A stretch of 20,640 nucleotides of DNA, taken from a virus. A program made the position numbers and the translations under genes. The stretch covers positions 1-20,640 of the IMG/VR virus record IMGVR_UViG_3300043425_000260; one strand, 5' to 3'. This document shows, in pieces, positions 20,022 to 20,640 of this stretch. Each line of letters starts with the position of its first letter. The first letter of the stretch is position 1. The notes beneath the pieces are model-generated. The model worked only from the letters and a program-made list of their open reading frames with translations, made no database searches and was not told the origin of the DNA.

Positions 20022-20417
20022 ATGGCACTTCCAAACGGCGCAGGCGGTTACCAAGTAGGTGACGGCAATACAGGCGAAGCTCAACTGTTCGTGCAAGGCG
20101 CTCCCACAGCGCTGACTGCCGCAGCAACTCTGACCGCTGCTCAACTGGCAAATGGTCTGTTCACATACACCGGCGCAGCCGTCAACTTGACTTTGCCTAC
20201 CGTGGCATTGCTCGAAGCTGACATCAGCAGCGCTTCCAAAGTGAACGCAGCGTTTGACTTCACCATCATCAACATCGGTGGCACCAACGCCGCTACTGTT
20301 GTGGTTGGTACAGGCTGGACCATCGTTGGTGTGGCCGCTGTGTCTGCCAATACATCCGGTCAGTTCCGCGCCCGTAAAACCGGCGATGGCACTTGGACAC
20401 TGTATCGCGTGGCCTAA
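20022..20417 (+). CDS. Putative head decoration/head fibre protein (131 aa)
   Basis: The protein MALPNGAGGYQVGDGNTGEA then QLFVQGAPTALTAAATLTAA and FTYTGAAVNLTLPTVALLEA has an all-beta body (FDFTIINIGGTNAATVVVGT, SGQFRARKTGDGTWTLYRVA). The LTxxQLxNGLFTYTGAAVNLTLPT...DFTIIN pattern resembles head-fibre/decoration folds encoded after coat genes. GAAAGGAAA precedes the ATG. Flanking hairpins make it a monocistron-like, probably abundant product. Confidence 0.78.
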   Translation: MALPNGAGGYQVGDGNTGEAQLFVQGAPTALTAAATLTAAQLANGLFTYTGAAVNLTLPTVALLEADISSASKVNAAFDFTIINIGGTNAATVVVGTGWTIVGVAAVSANTSGQFRARKTGDGTWTLYRVA

Positions 20418-20424
20418 ACCTAAA

Positions 20425-20447
20425 CGGGGGCTTCGGCCCCTGTTTTT
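20425..20447 (+). terminator. UUCG-tetraloop terminator after the decoration gene
   Basis: CGGGGGC (20425-20431), loop TTCG, GCCCCTG (20436-20442) make a 7-bp stem with one G-U pair, followed by TTTTT. It is nearly identical to the hairpin after the coat gene but with a better U-tract. The AAGGAAA ribosome site of the next gene follows directly. Confidence 0.85.
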
Positions 20448-20459
20448 AAGGAAACAATC

Positions 20460-20640
20460 ATGTCAAATACCAAACCTGTTGGCGTAGCGTTCGCTGATCC
20501 TCTTTTGGATGACGCGCAATTTACGTTGTACACAGTTGCTCAACTGCCTCCTGCAAGTGCTGCCTTGGCTGGCACTCGCTCGGCTGTGAGCAACTCCAAC
20601 GCTGCATACTCTGGTAACGCAGGCGCTACCGTTGCTGGCG
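20460..20640 (+). CDS. Structural protein, partial (N-terminal 60 aa)
   Basis: The frame starts MSNTKPVGVAFADPLLDDAQ with AAGGAAA upstream and is open to the window end. It continues with FTLYTVAQLPPASAALAGTR and SAVSNSNAAYSGNAGATVAG. It lies after two coat/decoration genes, so it is probably a further head or decoration protein. The segment is too short for a family call, and the remaining sequence is outside the window. Confidence 0.7.
   Translation, partial: MSNTKPVGVAFADPLLDDAQFTLYTVAQLPPASAALAGTRSAVSNSNAAYSGNAGATVAG

Overview
This window is part of the genome of a tailed double-stranded DNA bacteriophage with a P22-like (podovirus-type) head module. Direct evidence is the ordered set of an Sf6-like small terminase, an ATPase/nuclease large terminase, a P22-type portal, tail-fibre proteins, a scaffold-like protein and a P22-type coat protein. 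Coding is dense, most start and stop codons overlap, and no rRNA, tRNA, integrase or lysis gene is visible. The moderately high GC content, AGGA/GGAG ribosome sites and small accessory proteins suggest a proteobacterial host, perhaps a freshwater Burkholderiales. The host is an inference only.

Layout. (1) 1-896, minus strand: a DUF2800 nuclease-like protein cut by the window edge, an Ala/Pro-rich protein and a small ribbon-helix-helix-like protein. (2) 897-1069: a divergent promoter region with a strong hairpin and a 15-codon leader ORF. (3) 1070-4046, plus strand: an HNH-AP2 homing-type endonuclease followed by a Prim-Pol/DUF3987 primase-helicase, ending in a hairpin terminator shared with the opposing operon. 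(4) 4079-6569, minus strand: an eleven-gene accessory operon in which every junction overlaps by 4 or 8 bases, including three tiny Zn-ribbon proteins and a small membrane protein. It is headed by an HTH protein and preceded by a terminator. (5) 6635-7957, minus strand: six more small early genes, two of them predicted membrane peptides. (6) 7958-8577: the only long gene-free stretch, packed with ten copies of the palindrome ACCCANTGGGT. One copy sits exactly inside the spacer of a consensus leftward promoter. (7) 8578-20640, plus strand: the packaging and virion operon.

How it works together (inference). The 7958-8577 region is the control hub between the leftward early genes and the rightward late genes. 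The palindrome array is probably a repressor/operator array, or possibly an origin with iterons. The leftward operons supply small accessory functions, and the primase and DUF2800 genes belong to replication/recombination. The late operon makes the terminase, a GroES-like co-chaperonin, the portal, fibres, scaffold and coat. The coat and decoration-like genes are separated by two near-identical UUCG-tetraloop hairpins, which probably set their relative expression.

The most interesting unexplained element is the ACCCANTGGGT array and its promoter-embedded copy. Next come the leader ORF before the HNH gene and the chain of overlapping mini-genes.
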